DNA of 64,000 nucleotides from Deltaproteobacteria bacterium. GTDB taxonomy: Bacteria; Myxococcota_A; Polyangia; Polyangiales; Houyiibacteriaceae. The translations under genes and the position numbers were made by a program. Below the pieces are notes generated by a model. It did no database searches and was not told where the DNA came from. It saw only the letters and a program-made list of their open reading frames with translations. Numbering within the stretch: the first letter of the stretch is position 1; each line of letters begins with the position of its first letter. The stretch is taken from the NCBI GenBank assembly GCA_017644045.1, contig JAEPMI010000004.1:330014-394013 (forward strand), written 5' to 3'. Below are positions 1 through 8,781 of this stretch, piece after piece.

Positions 1-46
1 CGCGCCGAAGTCGATCGCCGACGTCGAAGCCGCGGTCGGCGCGTAG
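1..46 (+). CDS. C-terminal end of an unidentified gene (partial)
   Basis: A reading frame open from the window edge ends at TAG 44-46 and encodes APKSIADVEAAVGA. The alanine-rich, high-GC3 codons look like real coding sequence, but only 14 residues are visible, so no function can be given. It converges on the YbaK-type gene at 62. Confidence 0.45.
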   Translation, partial: APKSIADVEAAVGA

Positions 47-61
47 GCGTTTGGGGGGTGC

Positions 62-526
62 TCAGGCGATGCCGACGTCGACCGGCGTCGCCGACAGCAC
101 CTCGACGAGCACCGACGGCGCCAAGGCCACCAGGAAGCCGCGGCTGCCGCCGTTGATGTAGATGCGGTCGAGCTCCAGGATCGACCGCTCGACGTACACC
201 GGCAGCGGCTTGGCCGTGCCGAAGGGCGAGGTCCCTCCGACGAGATACCCGGTGTGGCGCTGGGCCACCTCGGGAGCGCACGGCGCAGTCTTCTTCACTC
301 CGGCGGCTCGGGCGAGGTTCTTCGCAGACACCTTCATATCGCCGTGCATGAGCACGATCAGTGGCCGCTTGCTCTCGTCTTCGAACACCAGAGTCTTGAT
401 GACCTGGTGCTCGTCGACGCCGAGCGCCTCCGAAGACGCTCGGGTACCGCCCTTCTCCACGTACGAGTAGAGGTGAGGCTCGAAGTCCACTCGCGCGTTG
501 CGCAACGCATGGACGGCGCGGGTCAC
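62..526 (-). CDS. ybaK: YbaK/EbsC-type aminoacyl-tRNA deacylase
   Basis: About 154 residues, typical of free-standing YbaK proteins, which are cytosolic enzymes that hydrolyse Cys-tRNA(Pro) or related misacylated tRNAs. The family marks are VIKTLVFE (about residues 42-49, with the conserved Lys at 44) and the later GGTSPFGTAKPLPVYVE segment, matching the GGxSPxGxKKxLP signature. The frame stays open upstream to an ATG at 625, but the extra 33 residues are Arg/Cys-rich and unlike the family, so I chose GTG 526; a GTG at 550 is also possible. The fold is confidently recognised; the exact tRNA substrate is not visible from sequence. Confidence 0.85.
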   Translation of the reverse strand: MTRAVHALRNARVDFEPHLYSYVEKGGTRASSEALGVDEHQVIKTLVFEDESKRPLIVLMHGDMKVSAKNLARAAGVKKTAPCAPEVAQRHTGYLVGGTSPFGTAKPLPVYVERSILELDRIYINGGSRGFLVALAPSVLVEVLSATPVDVGIA

Positions 527-796
527 GGGGTGTCGGGTTCGCTGGCTCACTCCTGAACATCTACACGAGCTCGTGCATCGACGGGGTGGTTCCTCATCGT
601 CCGCGGGCTGTGGCAACCGAGTCACGCCCGGTCAGCGGTGTCGTGCGTAGCGCTCCATCCGGGCGCACAACGTCTTTCGCACTCGACCCGCTCCCTCGTT
701 CGCCGTGTGATGACGGCGGTTCCGCGGTGCGTCGCTCGCTTCGCACCAGGTGCTGGCCCGGGTCCTGCTCTGTCTCTCGGCGGACAGGAGGAACCC

Positions 797-1642
797 ATGC
801 ACACCAACGAACGACACAAGCACCCGACGCTCACCGCCGCCGCGATCCTCGCGAGCCCGGCGCTGATGGCGACCTTCCTCGCGCTGCCCGCGAGCGCGCA
901 GGCCGAGCCGCCGCCGAGCGACCCCTATGGCTACGAGAGCGAGAGCGAACGCCTCTCGGTCGGTGAGCCGGCCCCGCTCCCTGATCGCGAGCCGCCGCCC
1001 CCACGCGACTGGGAGCACCCCGCGACGGCGAACGCCGAACCGGAGGACGACCGCGATCCGCACGCGCCGCTCGATGACCGACCGATCGCCGCGTGGGACC
1101 ACTTCGAGTTCTCGATGGGCTTCGTCGGCGGCTGGCGACGCTTCGACCGAATGGCCTTCCGAGGCGATGCGACCCTCGACCCGAGCCTCTATCGAACGGA
1201 GCCGCTGAACGGCGTGCAGTCCTACGGGCTTCGCTACGACGTGCGGCTGGTGGTGGCCTACACGCGGATGACCGTCGGCATCGACATCCCCTTCACGCAG
1301 TACACGGTCGACGAGACCACCCGCACCCTCGACGACGGCAGCCAGGCGACCGTGGCCCACGTGAAGCCCTTCGCCTTCCGCTTCGGCATCGGCGGTGAGC
1401 TCCCGGTCGGCCCGGTCGCCCCCTTCGTCGACATCCTGGGCTCGATCCACTCGGTCCGCGCCGTCTACGACATCGACGACGTGGAGCGCGAGGTGAAGGC
1501 CCGGAGCTTCGGCTTCTCGGCCCGCGCCGGCATCCGGCTCCACGTCCGCAAGTGGTTCTTCGCCTCACTCGCGGGTGAGGTGGGGATCGTGGGCCCGATG
1601 GTCTGGGCGGCCGATCTCTCGGTCGGTTTCGCCGTCATGTGA
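797..1642 (+). CDS. Secreted or outer-membrane protein of unknown function
   Basis: 281 residues. ATG 797 is set by a strong AGGAGGAA ribosome site 6 bases upstream, and the frame then begins with a signal peptide (charged MHTNERHKH, hydrophobic run, ASAQA-type cleavage near residue 35). An acidic, proline-rich linker follows (about 36-95). The remainder alternates short hydrophobic stretches with glycines (for example FEFSMGFVGGWRRF and the closing DLSVGFAVM), the pattern of beta-barrel outer-membrane proteins. I do not recognise a named family. It appears to be a single-gene unit. Confidence 0.75.
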   Translation: MHTNERHKHPTLTAAAILASPALMATFLALPASAQAEPPPSDPYGYESESERLSVGEPAPLPDREPPPPRDWEHPATANAEPEDDRDPHAPLDDRPIAAWDHFEFSMGFVGGWRRFDRMAFRGDATLDPSLYRTEPLNGVQSYGLRYDVRLVVAYTRMTVGIDIPFTQYTVDETTRTLDDGSQATVAHVKPFAFRFGIGGELPVGPVAPFVDILGSIHSVRAVYDIDDVEREVKARSFGFSARAGIRLHVRKWFFASLAGEVGIVGPMVWAADLSVGFAVM

Positions 1643-1654
1643 CCCACTCCCCCG

Positions 1655-1690
1655 CCCCGAGGGCAAGGCTGTGAGTCTGGCCCTCGCGGG
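1655..1690. terminator. Hairpin between secreted protein and uvrD
   Basis: CGAGGGC at 1658-1664 pairs with GCCCTCG at 1680-1686, and flanking C and G runs extend the stem. It lies 16 bases after the stop at 1642, but no T tract follows, so it is only terminator-like. Confidence 0.3.
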
Positions 1691-1708
1691 GATCACACCC
1701 GCGCGCTA

Positions 1709-3931
1709 GTGTGGCGCGTGCTCGATGGACTGAACGAGCCCCAGCAGGAGGCAGTGCTCTACGGTGATGGCCCTCTCGTGGTCTTCGCCGGAGCCGGGAG
1801 TGGCAAGACCCGCGTGATCACCCACCGGGTCGCGCACCTCATCCGGGAGCGAGACGTGGCGCCCTGGCGCATCCTCGCCGTCACCTTCACCAACAAGGCG
1901 GCCGGCGAGATGCGCGAGCGGCTCGCCCAGCTCGTCCCCGGCGGCTCGCGGGGGCTGGTGGTCGGCACCTTTCACGCGATGTGCGCGCGGCTGCTCCGGA
2001 AGCACAGCGAGGCGATCGGCATCCGCCGCGACTTCACGATCTACGACGACGCCGACCAGCAGGCGCTGCTCAAGCGGGTGATGCGCGACCTCGACGTCGA
2101 CACCAAGCGCTTCCCGCCACGCCAGATCTCGCAGACGATCCAACGCGCCAAGCAGGAGATGCAGGAGGTCGCGGACCGCGACGATCTGAGCGGCTACTAC
2201 AAGGACGTCGCCGCGAAGGTCGCCGACGAGTACGAGTCCCGGAAGGAACGCGCCGGAGCCATGGACTTCGGTGACCTCATCTACCGGCTCGTGCTGGCGC
2301 TCGAGAAGGACGACGAGCTCCGCAAGGAGGTGAGCGGCCGCTTCCGCCACATCCTCGTCGACGAGTTCCAGGACACGAACCACTCGCAGCTCCGGTTGGT
2401 CCATGCGCTCGCGAGCGTGCACGGCAACCTCACCGTCGTCGGCGACGACGACCAGAGCATCTACCGCTGGCGAGGGGCGGATCGGCGCAACATCCTCGAC
2501 TTCCGCAAGAGCTACCCGAGCGCACACATCGTGAAGCTCGAGCAGAACTACCGCTCGAGCGCGCGCATCCTCCGCGCGGCGCATGCGGTGATCTCGCGGA
2601 ACACGGATCGTGAGCCCAAGGAGCTGTGGACCGAGAAGGCAGCGGGCGAGCGCATCTTCGTGGTCGGCACCGAAGACGAGCGGCAGGAAGCGCAGCTGGT
2701 CGTGCGGGGCGTCGAGGAGCTCCGCGCGAAGGGCGAGCCGCTCGACTCGATCGCGGTGCTCTACCGGATCAACGCCCAGTCGCGGGTGATCGAAGAACGC
2801 CTGCTCGCCGAAGACATCCCCTACCGGATCGTCGGGGGCGTCCGCTTCTACGACCGCGCAGAGATCAAGGATCTGCTGGCGTACCTGCGGGTGCTCATGA
2901 ACCCCGCCGACGACGTCAGCCTGCTGCGCATCCTGAACAAGCCGACGCGGGGCATCGGCAAGACCACGATCTCGCGGCTGCTCGACCTCGCGGCCGAGAC
3001 GGGAGTGGGCGTCTGGGACGCGATGGAGGCGGCCCACAAGGACGGTCGCTTCTCGAAGGGCGTGGTGCGCAAGCTCGACGCCTTCCGGCGCTTGATGGAG
3101 AAGCTCCAAGAGCGCGCGACGTTGCCACTGCCCGACCTCGGTGGGCTGGTGCTCGACGAGACCGGCTACCTGGCGATGCTCAAGGCGGAGAACACGCCCG
3201 AGTCGGACGCGCGCCAACAGAACCTCGCCGAGCTCGTCGGCTCGATGGGTGAGTTCGACGCCCGCACCGAGAACGCGACCCTCACCCAGTTCCTCGAGGA
3301 GGTGACACTGCAGAGCGCCATCGACGCCGAGGACATGGAGGAGGCGCGGGTCACGCTCATGACCGTGCACTCGGCGAAGGGCCTCGAGTTCCCGACCGTG
3401 ATGGTCACCGGCATGGAGGAGGGGATGTTCCCCTTCGTCCGCCAGGGAAACATGGGCGAGGACCCGGAGGAGCTCGCCGAGGAGCGGCGGCTGGCCTACG
3501 TGGCCTACACCCGCGCGGAGGACCGCCTGATCCTGAGCTACGCCCGCATGCGCCGGATCTTCAACCGCGTCGAGGTCGGGACGCCCAGCCGCTTCGTCCT
3601 CGATCTCCCGGAGGAGGACACGACCTGGATCGGCGACCGCCCCTCCCGCGCGCGGCGTGCGAGCGCGGCGCCGGCCTACCGACCGGACCCCTGGGACATG
3701 CCGCAGGCGCCGCCGAAGCGAAAGCGCCCCCCGAGAGAGGTCGACAGCTACATCGATTACTCTGAAGGATCGGACCTGGGCATCGTCGAAGGAACGCGCG
3801 TGTGGCACCCAAAGTTCGGGCACGGGCGCGTGACCGAGGTGCGGCACGGCATGGTGCCGCCGAGAGTGGCCGTTCGGTTCGAAGACGGTCGCACCAAAGT
3901 AATCCAATCCGACCGTTTGGAGCCCGGGTAA
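1709..3931 (+). CDS. uvrD: UvrD/PcrA-family ATP-dependent DNA helicase
   Basis: 740 residues, the normal size for UvrD/PcrA, an SF1A 3'-5' helicase acting in excision repair, mismatch repair and removal of recombinase from DNA. The sequence shows the Q motif (LNEPQQEAV), Walker A GAGSGKT at 28-34, motif Ia TFTNKAAGEMRER, Walker B VDEFQDTN, motif III GDDDQSIYRWRGA, motif IV QNYRSS, motif V TVHSAKGLEF and motif VI VAYTRAEDRL. The C-terminus holds the basic Tudor-like segment of PcrA (GTRVWHPKFGHGRV onward), which in PcrA contacts RNA polymerase. Translation begins at GTG 1709 or GTG 1718; no strong ribosome site separates them. Confidence 0.95.
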   Translation: MWRVLDGLNEPQQEAVLYGDGPLVVFAGAGSGKTRVITHRVAHLIRERDVAPWRILAVTFTNKAAGEMRERLAQLVPGGSRGLVVGTFHAMCARLLRKHSEAIGIRRDFTIYDDADQQALLKRVMRDLDVDTKRFPPRQISQTIQRAKQEMQEVADRDDLSGYYKDVAAKVADEYESRKERAGAMDFGDLIYRLVLALEKDDELRKEVSGRFRHILVDEFQDTNHSQLRLVHALASVHGNLTVVGDDDQSIYRWRGADRRNILDFRKSYPSAHIVKLEQNYRSSARILRAAHAVISRNTDREPKELWTEKAAGERIFVVGTEDERQEAQLVVRGVEELRAKGEPLDSIAVLYRINAQSRVIEERLLAEDIPYRIVGGVRFYDRAEIKDLLAYLRVLMNPADDVSLLRILNKPTRGIGKTTISRLLDLAAETGVGVWDAMEAAHKDGRFSKGVVRKLDAFRRLMEKLQERATLPLPDLGGLVLDETGYLAMLKAENTPESDARQQNLAELVGSMGEFDARTENATLTQFLEEVTLQSAIDAEDMEEARVTLMTVHSAKGLEFPTVMVTGMEEGMFPFVRQGNMGEDPEELAEERRLAYVAYTRAEDRLILSYARMRRIFNRVEVGTPSRFVLDLPEEDTTWIGDRPSRARRASAAPAYRPDPWDMPQAPPKRKRPPREVDSYIDYSEGSDLGIVEGTRVWHPKFGHGRVTEVRHGMVPPRVAVRFEDGRTKVIQSDRLEPG

Positions 3932-3968
3932 TTCGCCGTTCTTTCCCCTACTTGGGGGCTTGTGGGGT

Positions 3969-3981
3969 GCTCGGCCCGAGC
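3969..3981. terminator. Short hairpin after uvrD
   Basis: GCTCG (3969-3973) pairs with CGAGC (3977-3981) around a three-base loop in the 81-base gap between uvrD and the kinase. There is no T tract; it may be a terminator or part of the kinase leader. Confidence 0.25.
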
Positions 3982-4012
3982 CCAAACCCTGCTACGCTAG
4001 CCGTCCCATCAC

Positions 4013-5428
4013 GTGACCTTCAGCCCGCAGAAAAGCGCCCTCCTGGCAGGGCGCTACGAGTTCGAGCGCCCCGTCGGTGAAGGCGGGATGGGCGCCGTGT
4101 GGCGTGCGCGCGATCTGCGACTCCAGTGTCCGGTCGCGGTGAAGGTGCTCTACCACGACGGCCGCGACGCGGATGCCATGAGCCAGCGCTTCCTCCGCGA
4201 GGCACGCGTCGCCGCCGCCGTGCAGCACGCCAACGTCGTTCGGACCACCGACTTCGGCATCGAGGACGGCACGCCGTACATGGTCATGGAGCTCGTCGAG
4301 GGCGAGAGCCTCGCGGACCGGATGGGCAAGCTCCCGGCGCTCTCGATCCACGAGTGCATCGACATCGTGTCCTCGGTGCTGCGCGGTCTCGCCGCCGCGC
4401 ACGACGCCGGCGTCATCCACCGCGACATCAAGCCGGAGAACGTGCACTTGGTGCACGATCGCGACGGCATCTTCCCGAAGATCCTCGACTTCGGGATCGC
4501 GTCCGCGATGAAGCCCGAGGGACGCATCAGCGTGCAGACAACGCAGGCCGGCGGCTTGGTCGGCACCCCTCACTACATGTCGCCCGAACAGGCGCGCGGC
4601 CTGCCCGATCTCGATGCGCGCTCCGACGTGTACTCGGTCGGCGCCATGCTCTACGAGATGCTCACCGGATCCACACCGGTGGACGCGGAGCTGCCGGGTG
4701 ATCTCCTGGTGGCCGTCGTGAAGGAGCCGCACCGCCCAGCCGTCGACCTCCGACCGGAGATCGGCGAGGCGCTCTCCTACGTGCTGGACATCGCGCTCCG
4801 CAAGAGCCGGGAGGAGCGTTACCCCACCGCTCGCGCGATGCGACAGGCGCTGCTCGCCGCCACACCGGCCCACGCGAGGAGGAGCGCTGACGTCACCGGA
4901 CCGATCCACGTACGGCCTCGATTCAGCACGCCTCCGGCGAGCAGAGACTCGGCTCGGACGACCTTCGATGCTGCGGAGCTCCTTTCGGGAGAGATGCTCT
5001 CGTCCCCTCGTCGGGAACGCGCCAAGCCACTCTGGATTGCAGGCGCGGTTGCCGGGCTCGTACTGCTGGTCGGTGGTGTGGTGCTTGCGACCCGCACATC
5101 TGAGCCCGACTCGGAACCAGCAGCCGAGGCCCCCCGCGATCCCCCCGAGCGTGAGGCGTCGGAGTCGCGCCCCGCCATGTCACCGACTCGGGTGGAGCCC
5201 CCCCCAGAGGTGGCCGCGCCGCCCACCGGAGCCGAGGTCGAAGAAACCGAGGTCGAAGAGGTGGAAGAGGTCGCCACCGCCCCGGCACCCACCCGACGCC
5301 GCCGCAGGGCCGTCACGATGACGACGACGACGAGCACTCGGTCGACCGAGATGGCGACCGCGATGACCTCCGAGATGTCGTCCGAGGGTATGGCGACCCC
5401 GAACGCGTTCCGCGACCTCGACTACTGA
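4013..5428 (+). CDS. Transmembrane Hanks-type Ser/Thr protein kinase
   Basis: 471 residues starting at GTG 4013. The kinase domain (about 14-285) is complete: glycine loop GEGGMG (22-27), ATP lysine K44, helix-C E63, catalytic HRDIKPEN with D138, DFG at 159-161, and a GTPHYMSPE activation segment. A single membrane helix at about 343-365 is followed by an acidic and proline-rich tail of about 100 residues, presumably periplasmic, ending in low-complexity Thr/Met/Ser sequence. No sensor domain is recognisable. The next gene (98 bases on) is a TPR/PEGA/TM protein and the one after a Cys-rich lipoprotein, so the three probably form a signalling unit. Confidence 0.95.
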   Translation: MTFSPQKSALLAGRYEFERPVGEGGMGAVWRARDLRLQCPVAVKVLYHDGRDADAMSQRFLREARVAAAVQHANVVRTTDFGIEDGTPYMVMELVEGESLADRMGKLPALSIHECIDIVSSVLRGLAAAHDAGVIHRDIKPENVHLVHDRDGIFPKILDFGIASAMKPEGRISVQTTQAGGLVGTPHYMSPEQARGLPDLDARSDVYSVGAMLYEMLTGSTPVDAELPGDLLVAVVKEPHRPAVDLRPEIGEALSYVLDIALRKSREERYPTARAMRQALLAATPAHARRSADVTGPIHVRPRFSTPPASRDSARTTFDAAELLSGEMLSSPRRERAKPLWIAGAVAGLVLLVGGVVLATRTSEPDSEPAAEAPRDPPEREASESRPAMSPTRVEPPPEVAAPPTGAEVEETEVEEVEEVATAPAPTRRRRRAVTMTTTTSTRSTEMATAMTSEMSSEGMATPNAFRDLDY

Positions 5429-5526
5429 TCGCCGCCCGCGTTCCTCGCGCCGGGCTGGGCTCTTCGGTCGGCGTCGCATAGACTCGCTGACTACGGTTCA
5501 CTTCTTTCCCGTTCCTTACTCCTTCG

Positions 5527-6342
5527 ATGACTCGACTGCTGCCGACCGTTCTCGTGCTCGCGCTCTCGACCCTGGGCGTCACCGCCGCCGGCCAGGCGCC
5601 GGAGGGAACCGGCGAGCGAGCGCTGGCGCGGTCGCTCTTCCACCAGGGCCTCGAGTGCCTGGACGCGGAAGACCTCCCCTGTGCGGCCGAGCGTTTCACT
5701 CGCTCACATGAGCTGCGGCCCTCCGCTGTCGTCGCATACAACCTCGCGTCGGTCCTCGCGAAGCTCGGGCGGGTGGTCCACGCCGCCGAGCTCCTGCGAT
5801 GGATCCGGCGCTCGAACGCCAACCCCGAGGTGAAGGAGGCGGCCGCCGCGCTGCTCCCGACGATCACCCCACAGATCGCGCACTGGACCCTTCGGGCCGA
5901 AGGGTCGACGGAAGGCGTTCGCTTCTATCTCGATGGCCGAGCGCTCCCGGAACAGATCATCGGCGTCCGCGCGCCGGTCGATCCCGGCGAGCACCGCGTC
6001 GAGGCGCGCCGCGGCGAAGAGACGGTCGCCGACACCACCTTCTCGGCGGAGGCCCAGGGCAACGTGGAGGCCTCCCTCGACGTGCCGGCGCCGCCGGTGC
6101 CCACTCCAGAAGAGACCGCGGAACGGGGCGGCGGGCAGACCGAGACCCGAGTCATCATTCGGGACAACCGCGACCCGGAGGCCGAAGCGCGCGCGAAGCG
6201 GCTGCGCCGCGGGCTCGGCGTGGGCCTCGCGCTGGCGCTGGTGGGCGTGGCCGTCGTGTTGGGGGTGTTCCTCTACGATCCCGGCCAGGCGGACCCGATC
6301 CCGGGCAACACGATGCCCGGGGTGGTGGAGCTCGGCGACTGA
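5527..6342 (+). CDS. TPR and PEGA-like membrane protein
   Basis: 271 residues. A signal peptide (cleavage near VTAAGQA) is followed by TPR-like helices (about 30-115, with SLFHQGLECLDAEDLP and AYNLASVLAKLGRVVHA), then a PEGA-like beta segment (about 120-190, VDPGEHRVEARRG), a charged linker, and one membrane helix (about 229-250) with a short tail. The layout suggests a protein held in the inner membrane with its repeats in the periplasm. It lies between a kinase and a Cys-rich lipoprotein, overlapping the latter by one base (TGATG). A similar TPR/TM protein at 22161-22946 sits in the same kind of neighbourhood. Function is unknown; a partner of the upstream kinase is an inference. Confidence 0.8.
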   Translation: MTRLLPTVLVLALSTLGVTAAGQAPEGTGERALARSLFHQGLECLDAEDLPCAAERFTRSHELRPSAVVAYNLASVLAKLGRVVHAAELLRWIRRSNANPEVKEAAAALLPTITPQIAHWTLRAEGSTEGVRFYLDGRALPEQIIGVRAPVDPGEHRVEARRGEETVADTTFSAEAQGNVEASLDVPAPPVPTPEETAERGGGQTETRVIIRDNRDPEAEARAKRLRRGLGVGLALALVGVAVVLGVFLYDPGQADPIPGNTMPGVVELGD

Positions 6343-8420
6343 TGGCCCTTCGTGGACTCCGCTGGCTCCTGCTCGGCGTGCTGCTCGCCAGCTGCGGCAC
6401 CGACGACCTGACCCAGCTGATGGTCGTGGTCGACACCGACTTCCAGGTCCCAGGCGAGATGGACGAGATCCGGATCGAGGTCGTCGGCCCGACCGGAGAC
6501 GCGAAGACGGCGGAGTCGCCGATTTCGACGGCGGACCTGCCGATGCGTCTGGCGGTCGTCCATCGCGGCGGGCCGCTCGGGCCGGTCACGGTGAAGGTCG
6601 AGGGCAATGGCCCCCTGCCAGACGGCCGCCGGGGTGTGGTCATCCAGCGACGAGCCGTCGTCGAGTTCGTCGAGGGCGAAGTTCGGGTGCTGCAGATGGA
6701 CCTGCTGCGCGTATGCCAGGGCGTCGTCTGCGACTCGGGAAGCACCTGCGCGGACGGTGACTGCCGAACCCGCGAGGTGAGCGAGGACGAGTTGCCCCCG
6801 TGGGACGGTCCGATGCGCACGGATTTCGGGGTGCCCGACGTGGGCCCGGAAGACATGGGCGCCGACGCCTGCCTGGCCGAAGAGCTGTGCAACGACGTGG
6901 ACGACGACTGCGATGGCGCGGTCGACGAGGACTTCGATTTCGACGTCGACATGCTGCACTGCGGTGGCTGTAACCAGCCGTGCAACCCCGATCCGGCCAG
7001 GGGCAGCACGACCTGCGAGGCAGGTGAATGTGTGCTCGCGTGCGACGACGGATTCGCCGACTGCGACATGTCTGGCGGCGACGAGGACAGCAACGGCTGC
7101 GAAGTCTCGCTCGTGACCGCCGAGAACTGCGGGAGCTGCGGCAACGACTGCCCGGCCGGCGCCCCGATTTGCGACATCGACAAGTGCGTCGCGGACTGCC
7201 CCGAGGGGACGAGCCTGTGCGCTGGTGGCACTTGTGCCGATCTCACGAGCAGCGTGAACAACTGTGGAGCTTGTGGGACGGCGTGTGAGGACGCCGACAA
7301 CGCCTCCCCGTTCTGCACCGAGAGCGCGTGCGCGCTCCGTTGCGACACGGGCTTCTTCAACTGCGACATGATGACGGGTAACGGGTGCGAGTCGCGCCAA
7401 CGAGATGTGGCCAACTGCGGCGCCTGCGGCGCCGTCTGCTCGACACCAAACGGTGTGCCCTCGTGCGTGACGGGCACGTGCGAGGTCGTCGGTTGCAACG
7501 TGGGCTTCGACGACTGCGACTCAGACGCCATGAACGGCTGCGAGGCCGACGTCGCAGGCGACCCCGCAACCTGTGGAGGATGCGGCATCACCTGCCCTGC
7601 CGACCCCCCGAACGCCTCGCCGATCTGCACGATGGGGACCTGCGGCGTGGCGTGTATTCCTGGCTACGCCAACTGCAACATGGACTCGTCGGACGGGTGT
7701 GAGACCTTCCTCGGCAGCGCCACGAGCTGTGGCGCGTGTGGCGTGAGCTGCGACGGCGCAACGCCGCTGTGCAGCGGATCCACGAGCACCGGCTTCTCCT
7801 GCACCGGTGGCTGCGGCGCGGGCGAGACCCTGTGCGATGGCAGCTGCGTGAACATCGCTAGCGACGTCGCCAACTGTAACGGCTGCGAGATGCCTTGTAC
7901 CGACCCGCCGCGGGCGAGCCCGACCTGCTCCGCCGGGGTGTGCGGGTTCACGTGCGACATGGGCTTCGCCGACTGCGACATGAGCGCTGGGAATGGCTGC
8001 GAGACCGCCACGACGACCACGATGAACTGCAACACGTGCGGGAACTCGTGTGCGCCGGCGCCGAGCGCGACGATCAGCTGCACCACGTCGGGCTGCATCA
8101 TCTCGGGCTGCACGGGCGACATGCGCAACTGCGACGGCATGTACGCCAACGGGTGCGAGACCAACATCACCAGCTCCGCCTCGCACTGCGGTGGCTGCGG
8201 CGTCACGTGCGTGCCCGGCATGCGCGTCCAGAACGTCGGCTGCACCGCCGGCGCCTGCGAGATCACCCAGTGTGAGCCGGGCTACGCCGACTGCGATGGC
8301 GACTTCGCCACCGGCTGCGAGCAGGCACTCGGCACGAGGTTCCACTGCTCGGCCTGTGGGGACCGGTGCATGGGCGGTGGGATGAACCGCTGCTGCGACG
8401 GGGTGTGCGGCTCCTGCTGA
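6342..8420 (+). CDS. Cys-rich repeat lipoprotein
   Basis: 692 residues. The start is ATG 6342, overlapping the preceding stop by one base, and it opens with a lipoprotein signal ending LLASC (Cys about 20). Residues about 20-150 form a beta-rich domain (VVVDTDFQVPGEMDEI). A MopE-type acidic motif CNDVDDDCDGAVDE follows, then ten copies of a roughly 45-50-residue unit built as CGxCGxxC, P.C..G.C, G...C-D and NGCE, running to the C-terminal CCDGVCGSC. Such repeats are common in myxobacterial surface proteins and automated pipelines often misname them as tryptophan synthase. The Cys count implies heavy disulfide bonding at the outer membrane. Confidence 0.85.
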   Translation: MALRGLRWLLLGVLLASCGTDDLTQLMVVVDTDFQVPGEMDEIRIEVVGPTGDAKTAESPISTADLPMRLAVVHRGGPLGPVTVKVEGNGPLPDGRRGVVIQRRAVVEFVEGEVRVLQMDLLRVCQGVVCDSGSTCADGDCRTREVSEDELPPWDGPMRTDFGVPDVGPEDMGADACLAEELCNDVDDDCDGAVDEDFDFDVDMLHCGGCNQPCNPDPARGSTTCEAGECVLACDDGFADCDMSGGDEDSNGCEVSLVTAENCGSCGNDCPAGAPICDIDKCVADCPEGTSLCAGGTCADLTSSVNNCGACGTACEDADNASPFCTESACALRCDTGFFNCDMMTGNGCESRQRDVANCGACGAVCSTPNGVPSCVTGTCEVVGCNVGFDDCDSDAMNGCEADVAGDPATCGGCGITCPADPPNASPICTMGTCGVACIPGYANCNMDSSDGCETFLGSATSCGACGVSCDGATPLCSGSTSTGFSCTGGCGAGETLCDGSCVNIASDVANCNGCEMPCTDPPRASPTCSAGVCGFTCDMGFADCDMSAGNGCETATTTTMNCNTCGNSCAPAPSATISCTTSGCIISGCTGDMRNCDGMYANGCETNITSSASHCGGCGVTCVPGMRVQNVGCTAGACEITQCEPGYADCDGDFATGCEQALGTRFHCSACGDRCMGGGMNRCCDGVCGSC

Positions 8421-8434
8421 GGAGCGTCGCTCAG
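8417..8434. terminator. Convergent-stop hairpin
   Basis: CTGAG (8417-8421) pairs with CTCAG (8430-8434). The stem contains the TGA of the plus-strand lipoprotein and the TGA of the minus-strand zinc-ribbon gene. A weak 5-bp stem without a T tract. Confidence 0.3.
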
Positions 8435-8670
8435 TCGTCGGAGCCGCCGCTCGAGGAGCCGGTGTCCTTCTTGGACGAGCCCTTCGGCGTGCTGCTGTAG
8501 AGGTCCGAGTACCAACCGCCGCCCTTCAGGATGAAGTCGCCTCCGGAGATCATCCGGCGGGCCTTCATCTTCCCGCAGTGGGGGCACTTCTTGACCGGCT
8601 TCTCCGTGATTCGCTGCTCACGGATGAAACCCTTGTTGCAAGCGTCGCACTGGTACTCGTAGGTCGGCAT
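8431..8670 (-). CDS. FmdB-family zinc-ribbon protein
   Basis: 79 residues. It begins MPTYEYQC and carries two CxxC pairs (CDAC at 8-11 and CPHC at 29-32) that form a zinc ribbon, followed by RRMISGGDFILKGGGWYSDLY and a Ser/Gly-rich tail, the standard layout of the FmdB/CxxC_CxxC_SSSS family. The family is widespread and was named from a putative regulator of a formamidase operon; its real role is unsettled. A promoter-like TTGACA lies just upstream and no ribosome site is visible before the ATG, so translation could be leaderless. Confidence 0.9.
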   Translation of the reverse strand: MPTYEYQCDACNKGFIREQRITEKPVKKCPHCGKMKARRMISGGDFILKGGGWYSDLYSSTPKGSSKKDTGSSSGGSDD

Positions 8671-8681
8671 TGGAGCCGGGC

Positions 8682-8710
8682 GAATTTGCGCTGCTGGGGC
8701 CCCCTGTCAA
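8682..8710 (-). promoter_or_regulatory. Putative sigma-70 promoter of the zinc-ribbon gene
   Basis: On the minus strand TTGACA (8710-8705) is separated by 17 bases from AAATTC (8687-8682). The -35 is perfect and the -10 is weak. Transcription would begin within a few bases of the ATG at 8670. Confidence 0.4.
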
Positions 8711-8781
8711 GCAGAGCGCCCACCCCGGCTCTGGGGCCTCGGCCCCTGGCGCACCGCGGGGTGCGACCGTAGGGTAGCGCC

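Noticed and set aside
1706-3985. A 759-codon minus-strand frame opposite uvrD, and similar long shadows at 14265-16559, 24341-26593, 27835-30063, 32165-34225 and 44044-46200
   Set aside because: Each lies opposite a recognised gene, in the frame where GC3 bias removes stops, and shows no motif.
5280-5428. Frameshift in the kinase C-terminal tail
   Set aside because: The Met/Thr-rich tail looks odd, but the other PEGA kinase ends in a similar RRRR-Thr/Met/Ser tail, so it is probably real.
8671-8781. Riboswitch before the C45 gene
   Set aside because: Two small hairpins (GGGGCC/GGCCCC and GCACC/GGTGC) exist, but they fit no known riboswitch and are short enough to be chance in GC-rich DNA.
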